64,000 nt of DNA from Amoebidium appalachense (lineage: Eukaryota > Ichthyosporea), in NCBI GenBank assembly GCA_963693365.1, contig CAVNZM010000013.1:434001-498000 (forward strand), read 5' to 3'. The position numbers and the translations under genes are program-made. The notes beneath the pieces are model-generated. The model did no database searches. It was not told where the DNA came from and saw only the letters and a list, made by a program, of their open reading frames with translations. Below are positions 46,081 to 58,314 of the stretch, piece after piece. Positions within the stretch are counted from its first letter, which is position 1; each line of letters starts with the position of its first letter.

Positions 46081-47257
46081 CGGTTTGGTCCGACACCTGT
46101 GGGGTTGGTTCCCACTTGTCGCTTACGGGGTCGTATGCACGACCTTCCGCCAGCGCGAACAGTTCGCAGAAGAGCTCGATTTCCATCTCGCATCGGCGTT
46201 TGCGCTCGAGCAGTTTCTCACCAGAAAACATTGGTTCCTTCGTGTCCGTGTCTATCACGCTCGTAGCATCGTTTTCCAACTTTGCGAGGAACTCTTTTGC
46301 CTTGCTGATGCGTACACGACAACGTGTGGCGCACGCATTCTTAGCAGACACTTTACGTTCTTTGTCTGCTTTCTGAATGTTTTCCGGCGCGCATGGGTCG
46401 TAGTTTGGGAGGTGGGTGAAGAAGCTTCCACACCCCTTTGTCGCGTCACGGATGAACGCACGGTTATAGTCGCCCCGTACTGCTACTTCCAGCACATCGT
46501 ATCCAATGAAGGACAGACAAAGGATGCGAGAGCACCGGAAGCCGAGAGCCTTGAAGATGGACCACATGGCCCTGTGTGGGCGTCTGCCGTGCTTGACTTT
46601 GAAATACACCCTCTCGTATTTGGGTGGGATGTTGATGTTACCGTTTGCTTGGGTGTTCCCCTTAGCCGGCGGTTTGGAAGGGGAGTTGCGGCGGTACTCG
46701 TTGCCTGCAAGAATGCTGGCATATGTTTCCTTGGCAATTTGGCGGAGCTCGGGTGTTTTACGAGAGTTCGCATATTCTAGGAACTCTGCCGGGAGCTGTG
46801 CTTCCGGTCCTGTGTTGTTTTGTGTTGGGGTGGAAATGTCTCCGTCGCGAGATGTTTGCTCATGAGTTTTGGGGTTTTGCGATCCACTAATGTTTAGCTG
46901 GGCTGTGAGTGAATCAATGGTGAGCTTGAGTTGGGTATTTTCTGTTTGGAGTTTTTCTATCATGTTCTTGAGTGGTAACAGCTCATTTAGCTGTTTCTTA
47001 ACGAGGGCAAGTTCTGCCAGTACTGTATCAACCGAAAGTTTCGGCATGGTTGTTATTGTGTTTCTACGGAGTGGTGTGGTGTTATTCTGAATGGGTAGTG
47101 TATTGTAAATAGGTGTTGCGCTTAGTCTAAGGCGATGTTTTTCTGGTTGTGCATCTGTGGTAGGTGTATCTGCTGGACGTTTTAATGGTCGCACATGTGT
47201 GATGGGTGTAGATGGAACTTTGAAAGAGGTTCTGAAACGATTATAGGCATGTGCCAT
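46073..47257 (-). CDS. LINE A ORF1 protein, 394 aa
   Basis: The frame is intact, with a basic Pro/Thr-rich N-terminus and a leucine-heptad coiled coil at about residues 75-120 (ELALVKKQLNELLPLKNM). A folded region (YERVYFKVKHGRRPHRAMW, then LCLSFIGYDVLEVAV) that could be an RNA-binding domain follows, and then a charged helical C-terminus. This coiled coil plus nucleic-acid-binding plan is typical of LINE ORF1 proteins, which coat element RNA. A second in-frame Met (MPKLS) precedes the coiled coil. Its stop overlaps the ORF2 start. Confidence 0.85.
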   Translation of the reverse strand: MAHAYNRFRTSFKVPSTPITHVRPLKRPADTPTTDAQPEKHRLRLSATPIYNTLPIQNNTTPLRRNTITTMPKLSVDTVLAELALVKKQLNELLPLKNMIEKLQTENTQLKLTIDSLTAQLNISGSQNPKTHEQTSRDGDISTPTQNNTGPEAQLPAEFLEYANSRKTPELRQIAKETYASILAGNEYRRNSPSKPPAKGNTQANGNINIPPKYERVYFKVKHGRRPHRAMWSIFKALGFRCSRILCLSFIGYDVLEVAVRGDYNRAFIRDATKGCGSFFTHLPNYDPCAPENIQKADKERKVSAKNACATRCRVRISKAKEFLAKLENDATSVIDTDTKEPMFSGEKLLERKRRCEMEIELFCELFALAEGRAYDPVSDKWEPTPQVSDQTDA

Positions 47258-47364
47258 GACATGGATGGGGGTGTTCCCCGGCCCTTAGGGCCACGGATGG
47301 CCTGGTTTAGGGGTGGATGCGCGAAGGATACTATTTATTAGCAGATAATAAAGAGCGACATTTG

Positions 47365-47454
47365 AATCGATGTGTGCGACTGAATCGATGTGTGCGACTG
47401 AATCGATGTGTGCGACTGAATCGATGTGTGCGACTGAATCGATGTGTGCGACTG
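47365..47454 (-). repeat. Five tandem 18-bp repeats at the 5' end of LINE A
   Basis: GAATCGATGTGTGCGACT (plus-strand reading) is repeated five times with essentially no divergence and abuts the right target-site duplication. Tandem 5' UTR units of this kind can act as promoters in LINEs, which here is an inference. Confidence 0.9.
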
Positions 47455-47782
47455 AAATCAATATGGGCTTTTTCCTCATTCCCATTTTCGCATTTTTCCT
47501 TTTCTCCATAAACTTTAGTGAGATATGCCGAATATTCTGCTGATAAATTCTAAAATTTTCACATTTTTGAAATATCATTCAACGGATAAACGATTTTTGA
47601 AAACCCATAAAATGCATTTCAAAATATCAGGATATATCGATTTTATCGATTTACTCGTATTTTCAGGATATTTCGACGGTTCGGTTCTATTTGCGCTATT
47701 TTGGAATTTTTGCAATATCGCCAATTTATCCTTTTTCCCATTTTATGGCTTTTTTCGACGTCTGCCATCTGTCACCTACTGA

Positions 47783-47898
47783 GGTGACTCGTATTTTTCC
47801 TTACACACACAGCGAACACTGGACTCTCGGGACCGTAGAGCCGCCGCGAGAGAAAGCATGCACGCGGTCGCGAGAGTGTAAGGAAAAATAGAGTCACC
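47783..47898. repeat. 116-bp hairpin with 23-bp near-perfect inverted ends
   Basis: The left arm 47783-47806 and the right arm 47876-47898 are reverse complements except for one extra G (GGTGACTC(G)TATTTTTCC). Inside them a further pair, CTCTCGGGACCG and CGGTCGCGAGAG, extends the stem. It could be a small foldback transposon (MITE-like) or a structured regulatory element. Confidence 0.75.
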
Positions 47899-47919
47899 CA
47901 GGAAATTTTCATCATCAAG

Positions 47920-48720
47920 TTCTGTGATTGGTCGGAAAGCAAAGCCCCTCATCTATTGGTTCCTGGTAAATCCCCTTGGACCCAAGAGAAATCGCGCGAT
48001 TGCCTGTGTCGTAAGCCAAAGCTCGTTTATTAATAAAGAGGATCGAGGTGATCATCCTGAAAGAATAGCCTTGATTCCGACTGTGACAGCGAATCAGTGC
48101 CATTTTGCACACTAGGGATATCTTCGTGGTGTATGGAGGCTGACATAATACTAAATAAACACAGAAAAAGCAGAAAAAGAGTATGAATGCACTCTAGGCT
48201 TAACTAATTAGGGTTAGTGACCTGTGCGGCAGGGATGAAAGAAAGATTATTAAGCAGACAATGCACGCAGTATGCTGCTACAACCTAGCTAAATGTTCTA
48301 TAGACAAAATACAAAATATTGCAACGGTAGACCACGCGGATTGAAACGAGCGCAGTACATCACACAAAGTTTCAAAAACTGTGCACGAGAAGTGCCGGCG
48401 CTTGAAAGCCTTGCGACATGTAGCCTACAAGACATGGGATGATAACGGTCGCGGCTGTTGACCAAGGTTTGAATTTGAGCGCAAACGGCTGACGTGATGC
48501 CCTACTGAGGCTGGATTGCCTCAATATCATGCAATATTTCGGATTTTGCTTCGCTTCGTACCAATCCAACGATTGGCTTTTAAATTTTTTTAAAAGTTGC
48601 CTCAAGGTGGGGTCAAGACGCACGCGCCGAAACGCATACCCTAAACAGTGATACAACACGCTGATTGGCCGATCTGTTGTACAACGTTTTGATTGGCTGT
48701 TTCACGGTACGTGATCATAA
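47920..48720. promoter_or_regulatory. CCAAT-containing promoter region
   Basis: ATTGG occurs at 47927-47931, 47955-47959, 48664-48668 and 48692-48696. The right pair lies about 410-440 bp upstream of the ATG at 49106. The left pair may be the former promoter of the minus-strand tetraspan gene, now separated from it by 7 kb of LINE sequence. No gene is apparent between 47900 and 49105. Confidence 0.45.
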
Positions 48721-49105
48721 AAGCCAACGTGCCTGGGTTTGAGGCGAACGTGAAGTTCAAAGCAGCCCAGGCACCGTCAGTACGTGCCAGGTCTGCCATA
48801 TGCGTGTAAGCATATGTTATTTTTGTTGGTTTTACGTGACCGTCGACGGCGAGCTGACCGTTGACCGTTGGGTTGCAATTGGGCGCTGGTTAAACAGTTA
48901 ACGTTGGGTTGCAATAGGCGACTGCACTAGTCATGTTCAAAGAATGGTGGCTAGTTAGTCGCGACTGCACCTTGTAATTCTTGGCTCACGGGCCTACTGC
49001 TGGCTGGTCTCTCTTTCACGGTACGAATAGCCGTTCCTGTTATTACGAAGTCCCTGGTCTTATCAAGTTGTTGACGCTGCTGCAAGAGTTAAACTTGTAA
49101 CCGGC

Positions 49106-49187
49106 ATGGCGCTACCAAAAGCATTGGAACTTTGTACCAATCGAGAAGAGCTCAAAGCTCTGGTTGATGGAGGCTTTACTGACAAAG
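49106..49187 (+). CDS. First coding exon of an unidentified gene
   Basis: The ATG opens a 27-codon helical, charged sequence (MALPKALELCTNREELKALV, then DGGFTDK) that ends in phase 1 at a GTGAGG donor, downstream of a CCAAT promoter. A plausible exon 2 starts at 49551 after AACTTGCAG. Phase 1 gives DK-VTGTTSTTVALCSVP with no early stop. A weaker GTTAGT donor nine bases further on would instead give SPGQQAQQLHSALYLCP and a stop overlapping AATAAA near 49605. I cannot decide between them and do not recognise the protein. Confidence 0.5.
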
Positions 49188-49289
49188 GTGAGGTTAGTTG
49201 CAACCACAGTAACCCATCCTCCCCTCCGTATACAGACGTACGTATACAGACACACACATACACATGCACAGAAAGAGTGAGAGGAGTGG

Positions 49290-49517
49290 AGGGAGGGAGG
49301 GAGGGAGGGAGGGAGGTATGGGGGGAGGGAGGGAGGGAGGTCGGGTGGGAGGGAGGGAGGTAGGGAGGGAGGGAGGAAGCCAAAGCGGAAGCAGAGGAAG
49401 GGAGGGAGGGGGAGGGGGGGGGGGGGGGGGGGGGGGGAGTGGAGGTGGAGTGGGGGGGGGGGGGGGGGGGGCGAGTGGAGAGAGCGAGAGAGAGAGAGGG
49501 GGGGGGGGGGGGGGGGC
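49290..49517 (+). repeat. (GGGA)n and poly(G) tract in intron
   Basis: GGGA/GGAG repeats and several poly(G) runs fill the putative first intron. A second, longer G/GA-rich tract occupies about 50610-51295. Neither codes for protein. Confidence 0.85.
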
Positions 49518-49784
49518 AAGCATGCGTGCTTTGTCTGTTCAAACTTGCAGTCACCGGGACAACAAGCACAACAGTTGCACTCTGCTCTGTACCTTTGTCC
49601 ATAAATAAAAGAGAGCATGTACCTTTTATTCGATCACAACCTTCACGTCCTGACGAACCTACAAGCATTGTGTGTGGTGTGGTCGTGTGCACATGTAGCA
49701 TGAATAACCTTACACACCGCCCTCATTTTGAGCACGCACACACGTGTGTGTGTGTGTGTGTGGGTGTGTGGGTGGGTGTGTGTA

Positions 49785-49829
<45 letters not shown>

Positions 49830-50129
49830 CGGTGTGTGTGTGTGCGTGCGCGCATGCTTGTGTGTGTGTGGTGCACGTGAAGGTCACTAATTATGTGTGA
49901 GGGGGAAAAGGGGGGGGGGGGGGGGGGGGGGAGATCGTCGATAACGAGAAGTCCAAGACTGAGTGAGGGCTGGGCACGGGGAGAAATAAACAATAAGGAG
50001 GTCCAGATGGAAACAAGATAGGAATAAAGGAGGAACAGCACAAAGAATGGGGCGACGACCTTTTGTGCATGTAAGTGTTGTGTGTGTGTGTGTGTGTGTG
50101 TGTTTGGTAGTGGTGGTGGTGGTGGTGGT

Positions 50130-50162
<33 letters not shown>

Positions 50163-51324
50163 TTAAAAAGGGTTAGAATGCCTTGTTTTTTTTTCATGAC
50201 GGACAACATAAATCAGTCATTGCAAAACAAAGGGCACACACCAGTTTGCCCGCTATCCACCCACCATACGCATGTGTGTGCAACGACAAGCAGACAGGAC
50301 TAGGAAGCATTGACATGTTAAAAGAGACAGACGGGGGAAGTAAGAAACACCCGTGCATACGGCAAGCACTCGCACGTGTGTGGAGTATGACAGCCATGCA
50401 CACAAAATTTTTGCAAAAGACAAATGCAAGAGCCAACACTATCTGTTGCACACACGAGCCTGCCCACTCCCTTAGATGCCTCACACAGAATACTTGGACA
50501 GAAAAGGAAATGGGGGCAAGAGACGAAAAGGCACAAGTGTTCAGACATTCGAGAGCTAAAAGTTAGAACAGGACGTAGCCCAGTCAGACAGAATAAGAAA
50601 GCAGAAAAAGGTGGCAGGAGGGAGAGAGTGGGGAGAAGGGGGGGGGAGGGGGGAGGGGGGGAGGGGGGGAGGGAGGGAGGGGAAGAGAGAGAGTGAGAGA
50701 GAGAGAGGGGGGGGGGGGGGGGGAAGGGGGGGAGAGAGAGGGAGCGGGAGGGAGGGAGGGAGAGAGGGAGCGAGACGTGGGGTTGGTTGGGTGGAGGCGG
50801 GGAGGGGGGGGGGGGGGGGGGGGGGGGACGGGCGGAGGGAGGGGCGAGAAACAGAGACAGGGGAGGGGAGGAATGGGGGGGGAAGGAAAGAGAGGGAGGA
50901 ATGGACGGACGGACAGCAAGTGGGGGAACCTCAATATTCACAGAAGGGAGAGAGTGGGGGAGCATGGGGAGGGGGGAGAGAGGGGGGGACAGGGAGGGGG
51001 AGAGGAAAGAAGGAGGGAGTGCGAGAGGGACTCGGAGAGGGGGACAGGAGAGAAAGGGGGAGGGAGGGACAGAGAGCCGGGGGTGAAGGGGGGAGGGAGG
51101 GGAGGAGGGAGGGAACGAGGGAGAGAGAGAGGGAGGGAGGGTGAGAGAGCGCGGTAGCGGGGAGGGAGGGAGAGGGGAGGGGGGAAGGGAGCGGAGGGAG
51201 GAAGGGAGGGGTGGAAAGGGAGAGGGAGACAGAGAGGGATGGAGCAGGAGGGGGAGGGGAGGGGCAGAAGGAGGGGGAGGGGGTTAGGGGGGTGGCAGCT
51301 GTACAAAAACGACACTCACCATTA

Positions 51325-52191
51325 TTACTGTGGCTTAGTCGAGCCTGCACGTATACCATGCAAGTCTGGTGGGCCAACTCTGGCCCCAGGCGTGAAACTA
51401 AAAACGGGCGTGAACTGTGTATCACGACTAATGAGAGTTTGAGATGGCTTTGTCTCCATATTTAAGTAGAAATCTTCAAGTAGGCTACACATTCACTCGC
51501 AAAAAGGTTGTTATTGCAAAAATGCCGAAATCTGCAAAATTGAAAAATAGAGAAAATAGAAAAATAGAGAGCAACGTTGCAATGACATAATGCGATTATT
51601 TGTCTATATATCTCGTTTTATCCAGAAATTGTGAAAATACGACTGGGGAGATATGCAAAATTGAGAAAAAGGAAAAGCGGAAATAGCCAGATTGATTTGC
51701 TCATTTCGGAATGGGATACGAGAGGCCCGCAAACAGTAAATCTATCAGCTTTTGGTTTTCGGCCAGGAGCGTATTTTTTTTTTTCTTTTTCTTTTGACTG
51801 GATTTATTCAACGGAAAGATATGCAAGTATGCACGGCATACGGAGATGACAATAAAAACTTCACGAAGCGTATTTTCATTTTTGGGGTCTAACGCGTCGG
51901 GAAATATTGACAACTGGAGAGAGGACATGAAGAAACTCATCCCCACCATAAACACAAGCATGCTCACAGACACGTGAATAGCGTGATGCGTCGTGAGATT
52001 TCACGGTGTAGTGCTCGCGAAACCTGTACGTTGCGGCCGCGATTGTGAAGAGGAAGGCAATAGGTCCCGTCGAAAATCACTTGGTATTTCCACATGAGGT
52101 CACCGGACGTTTTCGCCACCGACGCCACTTGGTTGAAATTCTGCGCCTCTTTTACCAAAGTCCTGAAACGGCCGGGGAAAAGAGAGAGGGG

Positions 52192-52225
<34 letters not shown>

Positions 52226-52280
52226 GGGAGGAGTGTGTGTGTGTGGGAGAGAGTTGGAGAGAGAGGGGGGGGGGGGGGGG

Positions 52281-52332
<52 letters not shown>

Positions 52333-52871
52333 AACATGTCAGCAAAAGTAAAACCAACATAAAAAACTAGGGATTGAAGAAATCACACTAATAAGAGCCT
52401 GGCCAGAGTTTGCTTGGGGGTGAGAAACTTTTGGCTTTCTGGCTGTGCAACCTTCAATTGTGCTGTCATGCAAATGATCGTGTGTGCGTGAGAATACTTC
52501 TGGGAATGTAGAGAATGGAGAAGGACGGGGTTTGTGGGGAGACAGGTTGTTCATAGAGATGTAAAGAGCGACACACACCAGTTGTACTTACAACAAACAA
52601 AAAAAGGCAACACACGCGCCCGGGCACACACAAACACACGCGCGCGCACGCGCACACAAACAACAACCCCATTAGGATCATCTCTCACCCTTGCGACAGG
52701 ATCCGTAAGTCTTCTATTACTTACTTAAGCACTTACGCGTCTGTACAGGCACACACACGCGCACATACACATACACACACACACAGAGAGAGAGAGGGGG
52801 GGGGGGAAGGGGGCAGGAGGGGAGGGAGGGAGAGAGGAGGAGAGAGAGAGAGACGTGCGTCAGCACAAGCA

Positions 52872-52937
<66 letters not shown>

Positions 52938-53062
52938 CACACACGAGATCTCCCTCCCTCGACCTACCTTAGCGCCTCTGCCATATCAGTAAAGTTCTTC
53001 GTTCTGGCACGCGCCAATCCCTCTCTCGCCGCCAATAACGGGTCACGTGCATTCTGCAACAT
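51325..53062 (-). CDS. Small helical protein, three exons, 130 aa, unknown
   Basis: Exons are 53062-52968, 52162-51968 and 51427-51325, with both junctions in phase 2 and matching. The sum is exactly 131 codons with TAA. Exon 1 (MLQNARDPLLAAREGLARAR) and the start of exon 2 (TLVKEAQNFNQVASVAKTSG) form a charged amphipathic helix. The middle is DLMWKYQVIFDGTYCLPLHN. The last exon is RDTQFTPVFSFTPGARVGPP, then DLHGIRAGSTKPQ. I see no signal peptide or membrane segment and do not recognise the family. The start is uncertain because the reading frame extends 12 codons further upstream. The second intron carries a LINE B 3' fragment. The first holds (CA)n, GA and poly(G) repeats. Confidence 0.5.
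51715..51865 (-). mobile_element. LINE B 3'-end fragment in an intron
   Basis: On the minus strand the order is GAAGTTTTTATTGTC, then GTATGCCGTGCATACTTGC, GAATAAATCCAGTCAAAAG, an A-rich run, and CCCATTCCGAAATGAGC. This repeats the LINE B 3' end at 42378-42520 with few changes plus an extra 50 bases. The following A/T-rich 200 bp (51490-51714) resembles 47465-47760. Confidence 0.8.
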
Positions 53063-53575
53063 CACCAAAAGTCCCTCTCCACCGGGTGTAGTGGGTCAAA
53101 GTTCGTCTGGCAATAGACCACAGCAATTTCAGCTGGGTGTACATGAATTTATTTTAACACGCCGTTTGCTGAGATACAACCTGACACTGTATGTATCGAC
53201 AAGACGGCACCCATGTACATTCTCAGCCGCGGACGTATACGTATGGAACAGCCGTTTTAGTAGACTTTGATATAGGCGTATGAACACGTAAAAATAACGT
53301 GCAATTAAATTTTAAAGAGACATCAACAGGCGTAGAAAGAGAGTGGCATCTATCACCCATCACCAAAGTGTACGCAATAACAGTCATACTTGAACCGTGT
53401 ATAGTAGCCCGGCTGTCTAATCAAAATCCACGCAGTTAAACGTTTGCTGTGTTGTGTTGCACCCCCAGTCGTGTCCCTAAATTTCATCAATGGACCCCTT
53501 TAAGTTACCACTATTTACATGATATACGAACCAGCAGCTTCCGTTGGTACACCGTCAAACACCCTGAGACCCACC

Positions 53576-53606
<31 letters not shown>

Positions 53607-53656
53607 ACCTCTCTCCCCCTCTGCCCCCACCCCTCTCTCCCCCCTCCCTCCTTCCC

Positions 53657-53687
<31 letters not shown>

Positions 53688-54285
53688 AAAGAAAAAGAAA
53701 AAAAAAAAGAAAAAGAAAGAGAAAAGGAAAGGTGAGAAGAGAAAAGAAAAAGAAAAAGAAAACAGCCCTCCACCCCGCCACCCACACGGGCACAGACAGA
53801 CATGCACAGACACAAACACAGACACGTACACAAGCACACACCATGTCACACATACCCATCGCGCTAGCCAACCCGCTACACCCTAACCAAATCGATTTTC
53901 GTTCAACCAAGTGGCTGAATAAAAGATGAATGATAATGGCAACTTAATCGTTGTAGATACTTATAAAACTAAAAGCATTTATATCTAGCTACCGGCATAT
54001 CTAGTCCACCAAAATCCTTAGCCAGAAGCAAACGTGCATAGATATTATTACATACACACACACACAGCTGTGCGCATGCAAAAACCTAATTCCTGCCTGA
54101 TCCGACACGTTGCCGATGAGTTATGTACAGACATCATAACATAACCATGTATGGCCAAATAATGAACACACTCACATTCCAACCCCAATCCCACACAACC
54201 ACGATCTATGCAAACGGGAAGGGGGACTCTATAGGGAAAGGAGGAAAAGACATCGTAAGAAAGAACAGTCGGTTTTATCTTTCTT
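53063..54285. other. Intergenic region
   Basis: It holds poly(C) at 53579-53606 and 53654-53677, an A/G-rich stretch (53678-53762) and short CA repeats. I see no gene. It should contain the promoter of the 130-aa gene and the 3' end of the large minus-strand gene. Confidence 0.45.
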
Positions 54286-57200
54286 CTATGTGGACGAGTC
54301 CTTATCCCACGACGTAGATAGTAATTCCATCATATCTCCAATCTGGTGTTCCAACCACTCTGGGTCGTCAAAATCCACAGGTTCAAAAGGACCCCCCTCC
54401 CTTTCCGCATCCGTGATAGCCGAAATTTCATCGCCCTGGCCTTTTTCCTTCACGCTGAAATCTGCCGTGCTGATACCACACGCGGGTTCCGCGAATTTCT
54501 GTGATAAGCCCCCACCTTGCATATTTCCTCTACCGGATTCACCGGAAAGCACCCCGGCCTCGGCCATTTTCCCACCCGCTTGCATTTGACCTCTCACCCC
54601 ACCAACGCTAACGCCTCCACCACCGCCCTTTTCATTCATACCAGAAATGTTTCCCATTTGGTTCACACTTTCACTCTTTCCAACCCCCGTTTTCCCGCTG
54701 CAAAATTCCTTTCCCAGGTTTCCACCTTCCTCTTTAGACCCCATACGCTTAATTTTCGCGAGATTCTCCCTCCATCGCGCCCAAACCGATTTGTTTTTCT
54801 TTTCTTCCTCCTGTATGGCAGTGCCCACACCCAGAGACTCGTCCTTATTTCCCGTTTTTTCCTTTTCGTTTTCCGTTCCCGATCCCAAAATCGCTTTCCG
54901 TGCGATATCCCACGCTTCGTCGATCATATCCCCTTCATCCGAGTACATTTTCCCCGGCTTTATTCCCTGAATTTCCCAATTGTCCCCCGATTCCATTATC
55001 ACTTCCTCTACTTCCCCTTCACCCACCATTTCGGCCATGGGACGCGGATAACGAGAAACCCCCGTATATTGGGAATTGGTTTCCGTTTCCGGGTAGACAG
55101 CAGGTTGAACATTCACCATATTCGACGGTTCAAAACCCTCGGGTTGATTTTCAAAATTCCCGAAGTTTCCGGGAGCGGGTCCAAAAGATCCCCCTATTCC
55201 GAGCCCCAGCTGCCCAAAAAGTTCCGCATGTGCCGCATAATTCTCCCTTCCGATTGGCTGGCCGGTTGACCAACCAGTGATTTTCTCCCCCTGTGTTCCA
55301 TAGATCCCCTCATAGGGGGTTTGGGGAATATCGTTCTGTGGTTGCTCCTGCGTAGCGACTGAAAGCCCTGGCATTGGCTGGGAATAATCGGTAAGATCCC
55401 CCCTTGGCGCGAAATTCCCAGCCATTTCCGGCGCAAAATTCTGAGGAGAGAATGTGGGCGCTTGCGGCTGGGGTTGGTAATCGTACGTCAGGGCGGGTGA
55501 AGTCTGTGGAATTTGAAGGGCGGGAAGAGAAGCGAAACCGTAATTCCCGATAACGAAATTTCCTTGCTGGAGCTCTAGTCCGTGAATGCGGGTGTCGTAT
55601 TGAAAGGGGGATTCTTGGGGTGGGGCCGATGGGGGGAGGGGGATAGGGCATGGGAAAGGAGGAAAAGGAAAAAGGGGTTTGTAGGAACGTGGTGGTGGGG
55701 ACGGCTGGCATTGATAAGTCCATTCCGTAATTTAAAAACGTTTGATCGTTATTCTGTACTTGCCCATCCATAACTGAAGGACTCCTTCCGGAATCCAAAG
55801 TCGAGCTTCCCGTATTCTTCTGTTTTCCGGTTTGGGGCGCCGAGCTTGGGGTTGGCTGGTCGATCGACATGGCCGTTTCGTTGTCTTCGATTACCGTTGG
55901 GAGAACGGCGTAGGAAGAAGGTGCGCTCAAACTCTGCACAACCTCGTTTTCCGCATCTTTTCCCGGTGATTTTGGCGGCCTGAGAAGAGGGGACGGGGTG
56001 CAATGCTCCTGTGACTTTTTTACTTTCCCGTGTTTTGGCTCCTTTTTCGCTTTTGGAGTCGCGGGTTGAGTCGACAGAGGGGATTTTTCAGGCACGTGGG
56101 GTATTGAAATTGCTCGTGGGGGGATCGGTGGTGGAGGGTGTGTCGGGAGAGGTTGGGTAAAACCCGGGGACGGAAACCGGGGTGTGAAAATCGGACGGGC
56201 GGAACGAGGGGAACCCCTGGTCGGGAGGAGGGTAGGGGGCACGATCGTTTTCAGAGTCAACGAAGTCGAATTGGGGACCGTACGCGTCTTCGGGGATGTC
56301 ATGTATCGTTGCATGTGGGGGGGGATGGGGACCATGGGTTGCATGCCCCACTCGACTTCTCTCTCCTTTTCCTTCTCAACTTTTCCTTCCGAATCATCGT
56401 TCGCACCTTCCCCTTTTTCCTTTTCTTTCTCTCCGGTCCCGCTTTCCGTTCCTTGCATTCCCCCAAATTCCGCGTTCTCGCTAGATTTCTCCCCAATTTT
56501 CGGTGATTTTTGCGCAAACATCACGCCTGCTGCGTCCGCGGTAACATCATCACCCTTCCTCCCCTCAATCTTTCTCGATTGTTCCCTATCTCCCCCTCCA
56601 CCCTCGATTGTTACTCTAACCGTTGGAACCCCCACGAATCTCTGCCCGGGCTGGGTTGGGTGCTTTAGCGGTGATAAACCCCCCTTCCATTTCTCCGTTT
56701 CTTCTCTCCCCAAACTCCCCAATTCCCTCTTTTGGACGGGAATACCACCACCACTGCCGTCAAATTTCGCTCCAACCCCACCTATTCCCTTTGCTACATT
56801 TCCCCCAAGCCCCCCCTCCTCTACCTCTCCCATTTCAATATCACCCTCCATATCCCCGCCCAATCCATTCACTCTTCTTCCCTTCACCTCTTCCGCAACC
56901 CCCTTCCCAACTCCTTCCTCCGAAATCTCCTTCATCCCCTCGAACCCCCTCTCAGCCTCCTCCAAAAACCCCCTCCTCTGCGAAATTAACGTATCATGCG
57001 ACCCGTGTAATTTACTTTTTCCGACCACCAGCGGGGGTCTACCCCTCGCCCTGGCCGGGGACGGAGAGCGGGAGTGGCTCATGGGGGCGTTTCCATCGGC
57101 TTCTACGACACCGAGATAGACTTTTGCGTGGGGAGGGAAATCGTCAGCGAATTCCTCTCTGGGAATGACCACGCCGCGGCGCATGGAAAGATGGATGTTG

Positions 57201-57559
57201 TGGCGTTGGGAGAGATGGTGTTGGAGAGAACGCCACTCTGCAAACCTAAAAAGAGAAAGAAAAAAAATAATTAGCTCGAAAATATCTCTAATTATTGCAT
57301 ACTTGATGGTGATGGGGAGAGAGCGTGTGAGCGCGCGGGGAAGAGGGGAAGAGGGGGGGAGGGGGAGGGGGAGGGGGGGGGGGGGGGGGTGATTATGTGA
57401 GCGAGGGAGTGAGTACGTGACAGAGAGATTGTGCGTGGGTCTCTAAGCTAGAGAGTATCGAGAATGGCCTGGGGCATGGATGTGTGAGTGTGTGTGTCTA
57501 TGTATATGTGTTAAAACTAACAAAAAAACTTGGGAGAAGGAGACACAGGGGGAAGGCGG

Positions 57560-57600
<41 letters not shown>

Positions 57601-57740
57601 CTGGCAAATAAGATATCCCTCATACTACCACAAGGAGAGCACTTTCTACGCCTTGTGTCTGCGTGAGAGTGTGCATGTGTGCACGTTGTGTATGCATGCA
57701 TGCCTCATGTGTGTCTGCATATGTGCCCTCGAGGTGCGGC

Positions 57741-57788
<48 letters not shown>

Positions 57789-58264
57789 CGTGTGTGCGTG
57801 TGTTAAGGGGGGGGGGGGGGAGGGGGGGATGCCGTGAAAAAGATGAGAGGGATTTCACGGGATCCACAAAAGGGAATTAATTAGAGGTGAAAAGAGCTAA
57901 CTGAAAATGGAAAGCAGGGAAGTGGGGGCAGGGGGGGGGGGGGGGGGGGGGGGAGGGGAGAGGGGGGAGGGGGGAAGATTTGGGGTGGTCTGGTAACGGA
58001 GACAGAGACCCGGAGGGTAGGGGTGAGCAGAGGAAGAGGAGGGGAGCGGAGGGGGGGAGCGGCCCGAATGGCATTTCATTATAATCCCGTAATGATCCGG
58101 TAACTTATGGGCCGAAAGTGTGAAAGAAAACGAAAAGAATATTTGGGGGTGAGGGTGAAGCAATTCTAACAGATCAGACGGAGTATAGTATAGAATGACA
58201 GGTCAGTGTCTTCAAAGTAACATGCAGCACGTGCCGTTGTGTGAGGTGTGTGCATGTGTGTACT

Positions 58265-58314
<50 letters not shown>

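Larger units (their letters stand above)
42528..47454 (-). mobile_element. LINE A: full-length non-LTR retrotransposon, 4.9 kb
   Basis: On the minus strand it runs from an 18-bp tandem repeat at the 5' end through ORF1, ORF2 (endonuclease and reverse transcriptase), a GT/CA microsatellite, a run of about 55 A and a further terminal segment of about 200 bases ending CGTAAACCCCC. It is flanked by AAATCAATAT at 42518-42527 and 47455-47464, extendable to 13 bp with GGG. The intact ends and nearly intact ORFs indicate a recent insertion. Confidence 0.95.
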
